Origin: Acidisoma sp. L85
GTDB lineage: Bacteria; Pseudomonadota; Alphaproteobacteria; Acetobacterales; Acetobacteraceae
Direction of reading: 5' to 3'
Assembly (NCBI RefSeq): GCF_009765865.1
Contig: NZ_LMUQ01000073.1
Coordinates: 247,176-311,175, forward strand
DNA length: 64,000 nt
Shown: positions 9,382 to 17,741 of the stretch, piece by piece
How positions within the stretch are numbered: the stretch's first letter is position 1
How the letters are laid out: each line of letters starts with the position of its first letter
Made by a program: the position numbers and the translations under genes
Notes under the pieces: model-generated
The model's input: the letters and a program-made list of their open reading frames with translations, nothing else
Database searches by the model: none
Told to the model about the DNA's origin: nothing

Positions 9382-10566
9382 TCAGGTCGTGCGCCAGACC
9401 AGGGTCGAGGACACCGCATAGTTCCACACCACGCCGATCGCGGCGCCAATCGCGGCTGCGGCGATACCGCGATGCCCATCCGAATAAAGCGCCGTTGCGA
9501 TGCCGATATTCGCCACCGCGCCAAGGCCACAAACAATCATGAACAGCACCAGACCACGCAACAGCCGTGCCCCGCGCAGCCGGTGCGTCCGATAGGTCAG
9601 CCGATTGTTGAGCTGGAAGTTGAAGAGCATGGCGATCGCGATCGCGATAATCTCCGCCGTCAGAAAGTCGAGGCCGCTGGCGCGTCCCGCAAGCATCACG
9701 GCGAGGTTCACCACCATGCCCAGCGCCCCCACCAACGCGAACGCGACGAACCGCAGCGGCACCACGCCGCCCAACCCCTTATCGACCAGCAGTGCCGCGA
9801 ACTGGATCATCACCAGCGTATCGAGCTTGCTCTCGCCAGCCTCCCGCCGGTGGAACTGACACGGGATCTCCAGCAGCTGGAGGCGACGCGGTGCGGAGAG
9901 AATCACGTCGAGCAGGATCTTGAAGCCCTGGGCGGAGAGGCGGGGCGCGATTTCCTCGAAAAGCGGCCGAGGCATCATGAAGAAGCCGCTCATCGGGTCG
10001 CTCACCTGCATCGGCAACACCCGCTGCGCGATGCTGATCCCGGCATTTGAGATCCGATGACGCATGGCGGAGGACAGGCCGTCATTCGACCCACCCAGCG
10101 CATGACGGCTGCCGATCGCGATGTCGCAGCCGCCGGCCCGCAGCCGCGCCAGCATGGTGGGCAGCGCCGTCTGATCATGCTGCAAATCGCCATCCATCAC
10201 CGCGACAAACGCGGCTGAGGAGGAGAGGGCGCCTTCGACCACGGCAGAAGAGAGGCCTCGGCGACCGATCCTGCGGATACAGCGTACCCGCGGATCCTGC
10301 GCCGCAATGGCCCGCGCGGCGGCGGCCGTGCCGTCGGGGCTGTCGTCATCGACGAAGATGATTTCCCAGGCGACGCCGGGAAGGGCGGCCGCGACCCTCT
10401 CGACCATCGGCGCCACGTTCGGCCGCTCCTTGAAGCAGGGCACAACGATGGACAACTCCGCCACCGTCGAGATGGCGGGGGCCATGCCCTCGGGCCTCGC
10501 CCAAGGGGCTGAGGCTGCTGCGGCGCCCTGCTCAGAAATCGATCGGTCCATGACGAGGTCGTTCAT
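9382..10566 (-). CDS. GT2 polyprenyl-phosphate sugar synthase fused to GtrA-like flippase domain
   Basis: About 394 residues starting MNDLVMDRSISE. The N-terminal GT2 domain (SIVVPCFKERPNVAPMVERV, DDDSPDGTA, and VMDGDLQHD with the metal-binding DxD-type motif) resembles dolichol/undecaprenyl-phosphate mannose or glucose synthase. From about residue 265 the GtrA domain has four hydrophobic segments (for example AFALVGALGMVVNLAV) and FQLNNRLTYR. GtrA proteins are proposed to translocate the lipid-linked sugar. It lies 25 bp upstream of the GT39 gene on the same strand, consistent with donor supply to that enzyme. Confidence 0.88.
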   Translation of the reverse strand: MNDLVMDRSISEQGAAAASAPWARPEGMAPAISTVAELSIVVPCFKERPNVAPMVERVAAALPGVAWEIIFVDDDSPDGTAAAARAIAAQDPRVRCIRRIGRRGLSSAVVEGALSSSAAFVAVMDGDLQHDQTALPTMLARLRAGGCDIAIGSRHALGGSNDGLSSAMRHRISNAGISIAQRVLPMQVSDPMSGFFMMPRPLFEEIAPRLSAQGFKILLDVILSAPRRLQLLEIPCQFHRREAGESKLDTLVMIQFAALLVDKGLGGVVPLRFVAFALVGALGMVVNLAVMLAGRASGLDFLTAEIIAIAIAMLFNFQLNNRLTYRTHRLRGARLLRGLVLFMIVCGLGAVANIGIATALYSDGHRGIAAAAIGAAIGVVWNYAVSSTLVWRTT

Positions 10567-10639
10567 CCTGCGGAACCCTCCTGCCGGCAACAGGGACGTT
10601 GAGGGCGGGTGCCGGTATCCTCTGGATTTCAGGCAGCAT

Positions 10640-11089
10640 TTAGGCGTTTTCGGGATGCCATCCGGGCGGCGCCATCTCGAAACCCGCAAAATCGAAGGCC
10701 GGTGCGACGATGCAGGACACGAGCGTCCAGTCCCCTAGGCTCCAGGCCCGCTGCCATTCATCGGCAGGAATGCTGTGCTGCAACTCCTCGCCGGCCCCGA
10801 GTCCTGGCCCGAGCCGCACCGCCGCAACGGGACCGCTCAGCGGGGCGCCCTCCAGCATTAGCGGCGCCCCGGCATGCCAGAGCCAGATCTCGACGGCATC
10901 GACCTTATGCCAATGGCTAACGACACCGCGCGGCAGCAGGAAATAGATGGCCGTCACGGCACCGCGTCCACCGACCGTTTCCGACGGCGCCCGGAAAGTC
11001 TCCCGGTAGAAGCCACCCTCGGGGTGGGGGATCAGCTGGAGCGAGGCGACGACCTCCTCCGCCGATATGTTTGCAACACCGAAAATCAC
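10640..11089 (-). CDS. DUF985 cupin-domain protein
   Basis: Single-domain cupin_5/DUF985 protein of about 149 residues. The motif LIPHPEGGFYRETFRAP is typical. The barrel follows (TAIYFLLPRGVVSHWHKVDAVEIWLWHAGAPL), then the C-terminal part (WTLVSCIVAPAFDFAGFEMA). The family resembles yeast YML079w; its ligand and function are unknown. The GTG at 11089 (VIFGVANISAEEV) fits the family start, although an in-frame start further upstream to 11158 exists. Confidence 0.8.
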   Translation of the reverse strand: MIFGVANISAEEVVASLQLIPHPEGGFYRETFRAPSETVGGRGAVTAIYFLLPRGVVSHWHKVDAVEIWLWHAGAPLMLEGAPLSGPVAAVRLGPGLGAGEELQHSIPADEWQRAWSLGDWTLVSCIVAPAFDFAGFEMAPPGWHPENA

Positions 11090-11461
11090 GGCTCCTCGCG
11101 AGCGGGCATGGGAGTGGTCTCCGGCGCCTTCTGACCCGCAGCCGGTCGAGGCCGGCAAGTCGATCCAATCAACCGCGCTATACTCGAAAGCACGCTGTCA
11201 TGGCCGTGAGTCATCGTTAGGGTAGAAATTGATTGTTTCCCAGAGGATCGTAGGAAGAAGAAGTTTCTAGCGGGTAACGAAATCGAGATATGGTAACCGA
11301 CACGAGAGCGTTCCTTGATTGACGATCTAAACATATCGAGGGTTCGTAAAAAACTCGTATCCGCAGCCATCTATTCTTGCGGAAGCATGCTGTGAGCTTG
11401 CTGCGGCGGAGCGGCTAGCCGGCTTTATTTCCCGCTCCCGCCCGCGCACCAACGTGAGCAG
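11090..11461. other. Intergenic stretch with no recognised gene
   Basis: About 370 bp between two minus-strand genes, visibly richer in A+T than its surroundings around 11200-11370. The open readings here look like random or antisense sequence. It presumably holds the promoter of the cupin gene and the 3' end of the GST transcript. No convincing promoter, RNA gene or terminator was found. Confidence 0.4.
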
Positions 11462-12061
11462 TCATCCCGGCGGCGCCGTCTGCGCAATGCCATCCAGCCG
11501 CGAGAAGGTTTCGAACCAATGGGCGAGGCGCGGCGTATGGTCCCGCCACTTATCGCCCGCGAACCGAAAGTCGAGATAGCCCAGCGCGCAGGCAACGGTG
11601 ATGCCGCCAATGTCGGGCGTTCCCACAGGCGGCGGCGAACCCTCCAGGGCCTCGATCCCGCGCTGAACCGCCGCCTTCTGGCGCGCAATAGCGGTCGTGC
11701 GCGCCGCTTCCTCGGGGCGCGCAGACTCCATGCGCGCCAGCACCGCGGCCTCCATGATCCCGTCGGCCAGCGCCTGGTTTCGCAGCGCCTGCCAACGGGC
11801 GGCGCCATGGTCCGGGAAAAGCGGCGGCGCGTCGCCTACGCTGTCGAGATACTCGCAGATCAGCGGGCTGTCGTACAGCGCGACCCCATCCTCGGTGAGC
11901 AGGCACGGCACCTTGGACAGGGGATTAGCCGCGAGCAACCCGCCCGGCGAGGAATGCGGATCGGTCGTCATACGCTCGATCCGGCTATCCAGCCCGCGAG
12001 TAATCGCACAAGCCACCACCTTGCGAACGAAAGGGCTCGTGGCCGAGTAGAAAAGCTTCAT
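11462..12061 (-). CDS. Glutathione S-transferase family protein
   Basis: Cytosolic GST of 199 residues. The N-terminal thioredoxin-like domain begins MKLFYSATSPFVRKVVACAI, with the Ser/Cys-type active-site region near Ser9-Pro10. The cis-proline segment is NPLSKVPCL, and the gamma-glutamyl-binding motif is YDSPLICEYLD. The helical C-terminal domain starts around residue 80 (ALRNQALADGIMEAAV). Substrate is unknown. It lies 44 bp downstream of gloB on the same strand, so the two may share a glutathione-dependent detoxification transcript. Confidence 0.9.
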   Translation of the reverse strand: MKLFYSATSPFVRKVVACAITRGLDSRIERMTTDPHSSPGGLLAANPLSKVPCLLTEDGVALYDSPLICEYLDSVGDAPPLFPDHGAARWQALRNQALADGIMEAAVLARMESARPEEAARTTAIARQKAAVQRGIEALEGSPPPVGTPDIGGITVACALGYLDFRFAGDKWRDHTPRLAHWFETFSRLDGIAQTAPPG

Positions 12062-12105
12062 GCGGAATCCCCGGCGGCTTCGGTCAAAGAGAGGGAGGGG
12101 GCCGT

Positions 12106-12837
12106 TCAGCCCTTGAAGACATCCTTCGCCGCCCGCAGCCGTCCAAAGGACGCCGCGTCGCGGGCGAGCAGGAAGGGGTTCACTGTCAGCTCGTCCCGTA
12201 GCCGCACCGGCAGCGTCTGCTCATGGGCCGCGCGCTTGCGGTCCACCGCTGCCGCCGTCTCGCGCAGCAGCGCGTTATCGGGATCGACATTCAGCGCGAA
12301 GCGGGCATTCGACTGAGTGTATTCATGCCCGGCGCAGATCAGCGTGTCCGGCGGCAGGGCGGCGATCTTGCGGAGGCTCGTGAAGAACTGCTCAGGCGTG
12401 CTTTCCGCCATGCGGCCGCAGCCAAGGCTGAACAGCGTATCGCCGCAGAACAGGATCGGACCATCTGGGAAAAAGTAGGAGATATGGCCCGAGGTATGGC
12501 CGCGCGTATCGATCACCCGCCCGCGCGCCGTCCCTAGGGTAACCTCGTCGCCTTCCGCCACCTGCCTGTCGAGCGGCGGCAGCCGGTGGGCGTCAGCCGC
12601 GCCGCCGATCACCGGGCAGTCGAAGCGCGCCCGCAGTGCGCCGACGCCGGCGACATGGTCGTCGTGATGGTGGGTCAGCAGAATGAGGTCGAGCCGTCCG
12701 CCCATTTCCTCGATCGCGCGGATGGCGGCATCGCCATCGGCTGGATCGACAAAGGCCACGCTGCCTGTGCTGTCGTCCCGCAGGATCCAGGCGTAGTTGT
12801 CGGAAAGCATGGGAACGCTGAATACGGACAGGGTCAT
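12106..12837 (-). CDS. gloB: Hydroxyacylglutathione hydrolase (glyoxalase II)
   Basis: Metallo-beta-lactamase-fold hydrolase of 243 residues that cleaves S-lactoylglutathione to lactate and glutathione in methylglyoxal detoxification. The binuclear metal motif is THHHDDH. Further ligands appear in DTRGHTSGHISYF and FCGDTLFSLGCGR, and the C-terminal domain carries CAGHEYTQSNARFA. The start MTLSVFSVPMLSDNYAW matches the family; an ATG three codons upstream (12846) is possible. It is divergent from a class I methyltransferase about 70 bp away. Confidence 0.95.
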   Translation of the reverse strand: MTLSVFSVPMLSDNYAWILRDDSTGSVAFVDPADGDAAIRAIEEMGGRLDLILLTHHHDDHVAGVGALRARFDCPVIGGAADAHRLPPLDRQVAEGDEVTLGTARGRVIDTRGHTSGHISYFFPDGPILFCGDTLFSLGCGRMAESTPEQFFTSLRKIAALPPDTLICAGHEYTQSNARFALNVDPDNALLRETAAAVDRKRAAHEQTLPVRLRDELTVNPFLLARDAASFGRLRAAKDVFKG

Positions 12838-12909
12838 GCGCCCCATGTAGCATCGCCCTCGGCGGTCGGGAATGGCCCGTTGGGGCCTCCATGCTCTAAG
12901 CTGAAAGCC

Positions 12910-13620
12910 ATGGCACTGGACGTACACACCGCCGCCGACTTCTACGCCACTGCCCAAGGGGCGGTGGCGGCGCGGCTGGTCCGCGACAGGCTGGCACAGC
13001 TCTGGCCGCGCATGGAGGGGATGGCGGTCCTCGGCCTCGGCTACGCGCCGCCTTACCTGCGCGCCTGGCGTGAGGCGGCGCAGGTCACCATCGCGGTCAC
13101 GACAGCGGAGCTCGGCGCCGCCCGTTGGCCGGCCTCGGCCGCTAATCTTTCCTGTATGGCGGAGGAGGAGGCGCTGCCCTTCGCTGGCCCGAGCTTCGAC
13201 CGCGTGCTGCTCGTGCATGGACTTGAAGCTTCGGAGAACACCCGACGCCTCCTGCGGGAGATCTGGCGGGTGATGAAGGATGACGGCCGCCTGATGGTGG
13301 TCGCGCCGAACCGCCGCGGGATGTGGGCCTATGCCGAGAGCACACCCTTCGGCCACGGCACACCCTATTCGCCTGGCCAGGTCGGTCGGCTGCTGGCGGG
13401 CAGCCTGTTCCGCGTGGAGAATCGAGAGACGGCGCTATTCCTGCCGCCCACCGCGATGCGCCTCATCCTGCGCAGCAATCGCGTATGGGAAGGGCTCGGC
13501 CATCGCCTGATCCCGCAATTCGCCGGCGTCACGATCACAGAAGCAGTCAAGGACGTCTATTCGGCGATCCCGACAAAGCCGAACGCCAGCCGCCGCTTCG
13601 TCTTGGCCGAGGTGCCCTGA
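12910..13620 (+). CDS. Class I SAM-dependent methyltransferase (type 11-like)
   Basis: 236-residue Rossmann-fold protein starting MALDVHTAADFYATAQG. The region VLGLGYAPPYL is the glycine-rich SAM-binding motif I in diverged form. ALPFAGPSFDRVLLVHGLEAS gives motif II, and MKDDGRLMVVAPNRRGMWAYAEST the later strand. The acceptor is unknown. A methyltransferase divergent from gloB is recalled as a common alphaproteobacterial arrangement. A 16-bp direct repeat spans its stop codon (13576-13591 and 13624-13639). Confidence 0.8.
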   Translation: MALDVHTAADFYATAQGAVAARLVRDRLAQLWPRMEGMAVLGLGYAPPYLRAWREAAQVTIAVTTAELGAARWPASAANLSCMAEEEALPFAGPSFDRVLLVHGLEASENTRRLLREIWRVMKDDGRLMVVAPNRRGMWAYAESTPFGHGTPYSPGQVGRLLAGSLFRVENRETALFLPPTAMRLILRSNRVWEGLGHRLIPQFAGVTITEAVKDVYSAIPTKPNASRRFVLAEVP

Positions 13621-13727
13621 GGCAAGCCGAACGCCAGCCCACCTATTCACCTTGCCAGATTGGAGAAATCCTCGACATAAGGCTGAGGACGGCGTGTTCT
13701 GGGCATGCCGGGCGAGGAGACGTTCGG

Positions 13728-13907
13728 ATGCTTCTGCTCATCATCATTATTCTGCTGGTCATCGTGCTGGGCGGTGGCGGCATGGGCTGGCGTCGCGGCT
13801 ACTACCGCGAGCGCCCGCATTACGGCTACGGCACCGGCGGCCTGGGCTTGTTCCTCATCATCGTCCTCATCCTGTTCCTGCTCTTCGGCCACCACCGCTA
13901 CTACTGA
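13728..13907 (+). CDS. DUF3309-like two-TM mini-protein
   Basis: 59-residue membrane protein. It has a hydrophobic N-terminal helix (MLLLIIIILLVIVLGGGG), a Gly/Tyr/Arg-rich loop (WRRGYYRERPHYGYGTGG), a second helix (LGLFLIIVLILFLLF), and ends GHHRYY. The layout matches DUF3309 proteins of alphaproteobacteria, whose role is unknown. AGGAGA at 13715-13720 sits 7 bp before the ATG, a good ribosome site. It ends 10 bp before the convergent topoisomerase stop. Confidence 0.75.
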   Translation: MLLLIIIILLVIVLGGGGMGWRRGYYRERPHYGYGTGGLGLFLIIVLILFLLFGHHRYY

Positions 13908-13917
13908 GCGCGATCGC

Positions 13918-15168
13918 CTAAGCCTTAGCCTCCGCCACGGTCGCCACCGCTCTTCGCGGAGGCGACCGCTTCTTCAGAACCTTTGCCGGCCGTATCTCCT
14001 GCACGCGTTCGCCACGAACCTGCATCAGGCGATGGGCGAGGAATCCCGTCACGGCGGCTTCCTCCGGCGTCAAGTTGCCAACTCCCTGGGTCAGCTCCTC
14101 TCGCGCCCGCTGCTTCAGCGCGCCGAGCAGGCTCCCATCCAGATAGCCGTCGAAGATCGCTGGGTGGATATAGCATTTCCGACAAATGGCCGGCGTATTG
14201 CCCAGCAACTTCGCCACCGCTTCCACAGCCCGCAACATGCTCTTCTTCGGCGGCAAACCCTCCGCCGCCGAAGCCAATTCCTGCAGCGCCAGCGCCGCCA
14301 GATTAGTCGCGGCCCAGGTACGAAAATCCTTTGCCGTGACCCCTTCGCCTGAGATCTCCCGAAGATACTCGTTAACATCCGACGAGCCGACGGCATGCGT
14401 CGCGCCGTTTTCATCGAGGAACTGGAACAACTCCTGCCCAGGCAAGTCTTGGCACTTGCGCACAATCCGCGCGAGGCGCTCGTCCTGCAGATCGATGTGG
14501 TGAGTAATGCCGTGCTTGCCCCGGAAATCGAGAACAAGCCTTCGCCCGCGCACCTTCACATGCCGGTTGCGCAGCGTCGTCAGCCCGAAGCTTTTATTGC
14601 TCTGGGCATATTCCTCATTGCCCACGCGCATGAGCGTGACCTCCAGAAGCCGCACGATCGAGGCAAGAACCTTTTCCCTCGGCAAGCCTGACCTCGCGAG
14701 ATCGCTCTGCACCCGCGCCCGGATGGTCGGCAACACCTGGCCGAAGACCATCATATGCCCGTATTTCGCCTGGTCCCGCACCTCGCGCCATCGCAGGTGA
14801 TAGCGATATTGCCGCCGCCCACGTGCGTCTTTGCCAACCGCCTGAAGATGCCCGTCCGGATCACTGCAAATCCAGACATCTCGATAGGCCGGCGGAATCG
14901 CCAGCTTGCGAATGCGATCGAGTGTCGCAGCATCACGCACGATCTTGCCGGACGGTCCCTTGTAGATGTTCCCACGTGCCGTGGTGGTGCGGCTAATGCC
15001 GGGCGTGCCGTCGTTGACATAATGCAGGTTCGCGGCCTCGGCCGCCCGCTCGACACTTTGATCGAGATCAATGAGACGCTTAAGCGCCGAGCTTCGGCGC
15101 GGCTGTTTCAACGATTGCTCTTGGGAGCCGCGCACAGGGGCCTGGGCCGCGGTCTTTTTCTTTGCCAT
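13918..15168 (-). CDS. DNA topoisomerase IB (poxvirus/eukaryotic-like)
   Basis: 416-residue type IB topoisomerase relaxing supercoils through a 3'-phosphotyrosyl intermediate. The N-terminal domain includes SRTTTARGNIYKGPSGK, the core FGQVLPTIRARVQSDLARSG, and LEVTLMRVGNEEYAQSNKSF with the first catalytic Arg. Later come KDFRTWAATNLAAL and the tyrosine motif CRKCYIHPAIFDGYL. The N- and C-termini are Lys/Arg-rich. Bacterial IB enzymes are accessory to TopA and occur in many alphaproteobacteria. It stands alone and is divergent from the SABATH methyltransferase. Confidence 0.95.
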   Translation of the reverse strand: MAKKKTAAQAPVRGSQEQSLKQPRRSSALKRLIDLDQSVERAAEAANLHYVNDGTPGISRTTTARGNIYKGPSGKIVRDAATLDRIRKLAIPPAYRDVWICSDPDGHLQAVGKDARGRRQYRYHLRWREVRDQAKYGHMMVFGQVLPTIRARVQSDLARSGLPREKVLASIVRLLEVTLMRVGNEEYAQSNKSFGLTTLRNRHVKVRGRRLVLDFRGKHGITHHIDLQDERLARIVRKCQDLPGQELFQFLDENGATHAVGSSDVNEYLREISGEGVTAKDFRTWAATNLAALALQELASAAEGLPPKKSMLRAVEAVAKLLGNTPAICRKCYIHPAIFDGYLDGSLLGALKQRAREELTQGVGNLTPEEAAVTGFLAHRLMQVRGERVQEIRPAKVLKKRSPPRRAVATVAEAKA

Positions 15169-15254
15169 AGTTCTGCAACTCAGACGTCAGGCCCAGCCGC
15201 GCAAGCGCCACTGTCACAAACAACAGCGTGAGGTCCCGCGTGACCGAATCCGTG

Positions 15255-16268
15255 ATGCAGGGCCACGGCTACTACAATGCCCATTCCGAGCTGCAGGCGC
15301 GCTCGGCCCAGGCGAGCGATCCCATCCTCGACACCGCTCTGCGCGAACTCGCCATTCCCGCCACCGGGCCAATTACTTTGGCCGACTTCGGCTCCTCTCA
15401 GGGGCGCAACTCCCTGCGGCCGATCGGACGGGCACTGAGCGCTCTGATCGCGCGCGGAGGCGCCGATCGGGACTTCGCGGTCATCCACACGGATCAACCG
15501 CATAACGACTTCGCCTCGCTCTTCACGCTCTTGCAGGAGAGCCCGGACAGCTACCTCCGCGATCAACCCCATGTCTTCGCCTATGCCATCGGCCGCACGT
15601 TCTACGGCCCCTTGCTTCCCGCCGGCAGCCTGACCTTCGGCTGGTCGTCGATTGCGCTGCACTGGCTAAGCCGAAGACCGGCCATTGCCCCCAACCACCT
15701 ATGGTTCGATCGCGGACCGCCCGAGGTGCGGGACGCCTTCGCGGCCGTAGCGGCGGAGGATTGGCAAAGCTTCCTCACCCACCGCGCAAAAGAACTCGCC
15801 CCCGGCGGCCAACTCGTTCTCGTCTCGGGCGCCAATGACGAAGGGGGCCAATGCGGTATCGAGGGCGTCTTCGATTTCGCGAATGAAGTGCTGCAAAGGA
15901 TGGTAGCGGATGGAGCCGTGCCAAAAGCCGCCTACCAGGCCATGACCGTCCCCGTCCGCCCCCGCAGCCGCGCGGATTTCGAGGCACCCTTCCGAAGTGG
16001 CCTGCTCCCCGACCTGAAGCTCGAGGAAATCACGATTGCTCCGACCCCTAATCCCGCTTTGGACAACTGGCGCGCCGATGGCGACGCCGACGCTCTCGCC
16101 CAAGTCATGACCGGCTTCTTCGTGGGCGCCTTCGGGCCCACGCTCTTCGGGGACGATCAGCCATCGGAAAACGCCTTCGCCCTCCGCCTCCACCAAGCCA
16201 TCGCGGCACAGCCGGAACAGGCCGCGCGAGAGCTTGTTACGGGCACGGTGCGCGTCTCCCGCTTGTAA
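15255..16268 (+). CDS. SABATH-type carboxyl methyltransferase
   Basis: About 337 residues. The start MQGHGYYNAHSELQARSA resembles the plant SABATH opening (MxGG...SYxxNSxxQ). ITLADFGSSQGRNSL is the SAM-binding motif and VIHTDQPHNDFASLF the conserved D-PxNDF block. LTFGWSSIALHWLSRRP corresponds to the aromatic SSxxLHWLS motif, followed by KELAPGGQLVLVSGAND. The family methylates carboxylates such as salicylate, jasmonate, indole acetate or fatty acids. The acceptor here is unknown. GTG 15228 is an alternative start. It lies 51 bp upstream of glcD on the same strand, but joint function is not obvious. Confidence 0.85.
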   Translation: MQGHGYYNAHSELQARSAQASDPILDTALRELAIPATGPITLADFGSSQGRNSLRPIGRALSALIARGGADRDFAVIHTDQPHNDFASLFTLLQESPDSYLRDQPHVFAYAIGRTFYGPLLPAGSLTFGWSSIALHWLSRRPAIAPNHLWFDRGPPEVRDAFAAVAAEDWQSFLTHRAKELAPGGQLVLVSGANDEGGQCGIEGVFDFANEVLQRMVADGAVPKAAYQAMTVPVRPRSRADFEAPFRSGLLPDLKLEEITIAPTPNPALDNWRADGDADALAQVMTGFFVGAFGPTLFGDDQPSENAFALRLHQAIAAQPEQAARELVTGTVRVSRL

Positions 16269-16319
16269 CGCCCCTCCGCGCAGCGCAAGTTTGGTGCGGA
16301 GGCCGAGGAGGGCCGGGCT

Positions 16320-17741
16320 ATGATCCGTCTACCAGCGCCAAAGCAGGACGTTCTCGACCGCGCCCCTGAAATCGTGGCCGGACTGCGTGCCCTCCTGCCA
16401 GAGAATGGCGTCATCTCGGAGCCCCTACGGCTCAGCCCCTACGAGACGGACGGCCTCGCGGCCTACAAACAGCCACCCATGGCCGTGGTGCTGCCGGAAA
16501 CGACCGAGCAAGTCGCCGCCGTGCTCGCATTTTGCCATCGCAACGGCGTGCGCGTCATTCCGCGCGGTGCTGGCACCAGCCTCTCCGGCGGCGCCCTGCC
16601 GCTCGCGGATGCCGTGGTCATTGGCATGATGCGGATGAACCGGATCCTCGACATCGATTATTCCGACCGCTGCGCCACTGTTCAGGCTGGCGTCACCAAT
16701 CTCGGCATTACGGCCGCGATGCAGGATAACGGCTTCTTCTACGCGCCTGACCCCTCCAGCCAGCTTGCCTGCATGATCGGCGGCAATGTCGCGATGAATT
16801 CCGGCGGGGCGCATTGCCTGAAATACGGTGTCACCGCGAATAATCTCCTCGGCCTCAAGATCGTCACCATCGAAGGCGAAATCCTCGACATCGGCGGCGA
16901 CCACCTCGACGCCGCTGGCTACGACTGGCTCGGCCTGCTGACCGGCAGCGAAGGCCAGCTCGCCATGGTCACTGAAGTCACCGTGCGGATCCTGCGCGCG
17001 GCCGAGGGCGCCCGCGCAATGCTCGCCGCCTTCCGGTCCAACGAAGTCGCTGGCGCTTGCGTCGATCGCATCATCGGCTCCGGCATCATCCCGGTGGCGC
17101 TCGAATTCATGGACCGCCCCGCCATCCACGCCTGCGAGGCTTTCGCCCATGCCGGCTATCCGCTCGATGCCGAGGCCATGCTCATCATCGAAGTCGAAGG
17201 CTGCACCGAGGAACAAGACGATCTGCTCGACCGCATCCGCGCGATCTGCAGCGAGTTCGATCCCATCAGCCTGCATGTCTCGACATCGGCGGAAGAAAGC
17301 GCCGCGATCTGGAAGGGACGCAAAGGTGCTTTCGGTGCCATCGGCCGCATCAGCCCCGACTACCTCTGCATGGACGGCACAATCCCGACCAGCCGCCTCG
17401 CCGAGGTGCTGCACCGCATGCAGCAGATGAGCGACGCCTGCGGCCTCAAAGTCGCCAATATCTTCCATGCGGGAGACGGCAACCTGCATCCCCTCATCAT
17501 GTTCGACGCCAATGATCCGGACAGTTTCGCGCGCGCCGAGAAATTCGGTGCCGACATCCTCCGTCTCTGTGTCGAGGTCGGTGGCTGTCTGACCGGCGAG
17601 CATGGTGTGGGAATCGAGAAGCGTGACCTCATGGGTGTGCAGTTCAATGATGTCGAGTTGGACCAGCAGCGCCGAATCAAATCCGCTTTCGATCCCGACT
17701 GGCTGTTGAACCCCGCCAAGGTCTTCCCGCTGGCCGCATGA
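16320..17741 (+). CDS. glcD: Glycolate oxidase FAD subunit GlcD
   Basis: 473-residue FAD-linked dehydrogenase oxidising glycolate to glyoxylate. The N-terminal FAD_binding_4 domain contains RGAGTSLSGGALPLADAVVI and DPSSQLACMIGGNVAMNSGG. The C-terminal half carries the conserved HAGDGNLHPLIM and GGCLTGEHGVGIEKRD. The ATG follows a GA-rich ribosome site. The stop overlaps the glcE ATG by ATGA, forming a glcDEF operon. A D-lactate dehydrogenase is the main alternative, but the glcE and glcF neighbours favour glycolate oxidase. Confidence 0.95.
   Translation: MIRLPAPKQDVLDRAPEIVAGLRALLPENGVISEPLRLSPYETDGLAAYKQPPMAVVLPETTEQVAAVLAFCHRNGVRVIPRGAGTSLSGGALPLADAVVIGMMRMNRILDIDYSDRCATVQAGVTNLGITAAMQDNGFFYAPDPSSQLACMIGGNVAMNSGGAHCLKYGVTANNLLGLKIVTIEGEILDIGGDHLDAAGYDWLGLLTGSEGQLAMVTEVTVRILRAAEGARAMLAAFRSNEVAGACVDRIIGSGIIPVALEFMDRPAIHACEAFAHAGYPLDAEAMLIIEVEGCTEEQDDLLDRIRAICSEFDPISLHVSTSAEESAAIWKGRKGAFGAIGRISPDYLCMDGTIPTSRLAEVLHRMQQMSDACGLKVANIFHAGDGNLHPLIMFDANDPDSFARAEKFGADILRLCVEVGGCLTGEHGVGIEKRDLMGVQFNDVELDQQRRIKSAFDPDWLLNPAKVFPLAA

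Noticed and set aside
13323..13907. Reading the DUF3309-like mini-protein as the C-terminus of a 194-codon fusion
   Set aside because: The upstream part is out-of-frame methyltransferase sequence; a good ribosome site precedes the internal ATG at 13728.
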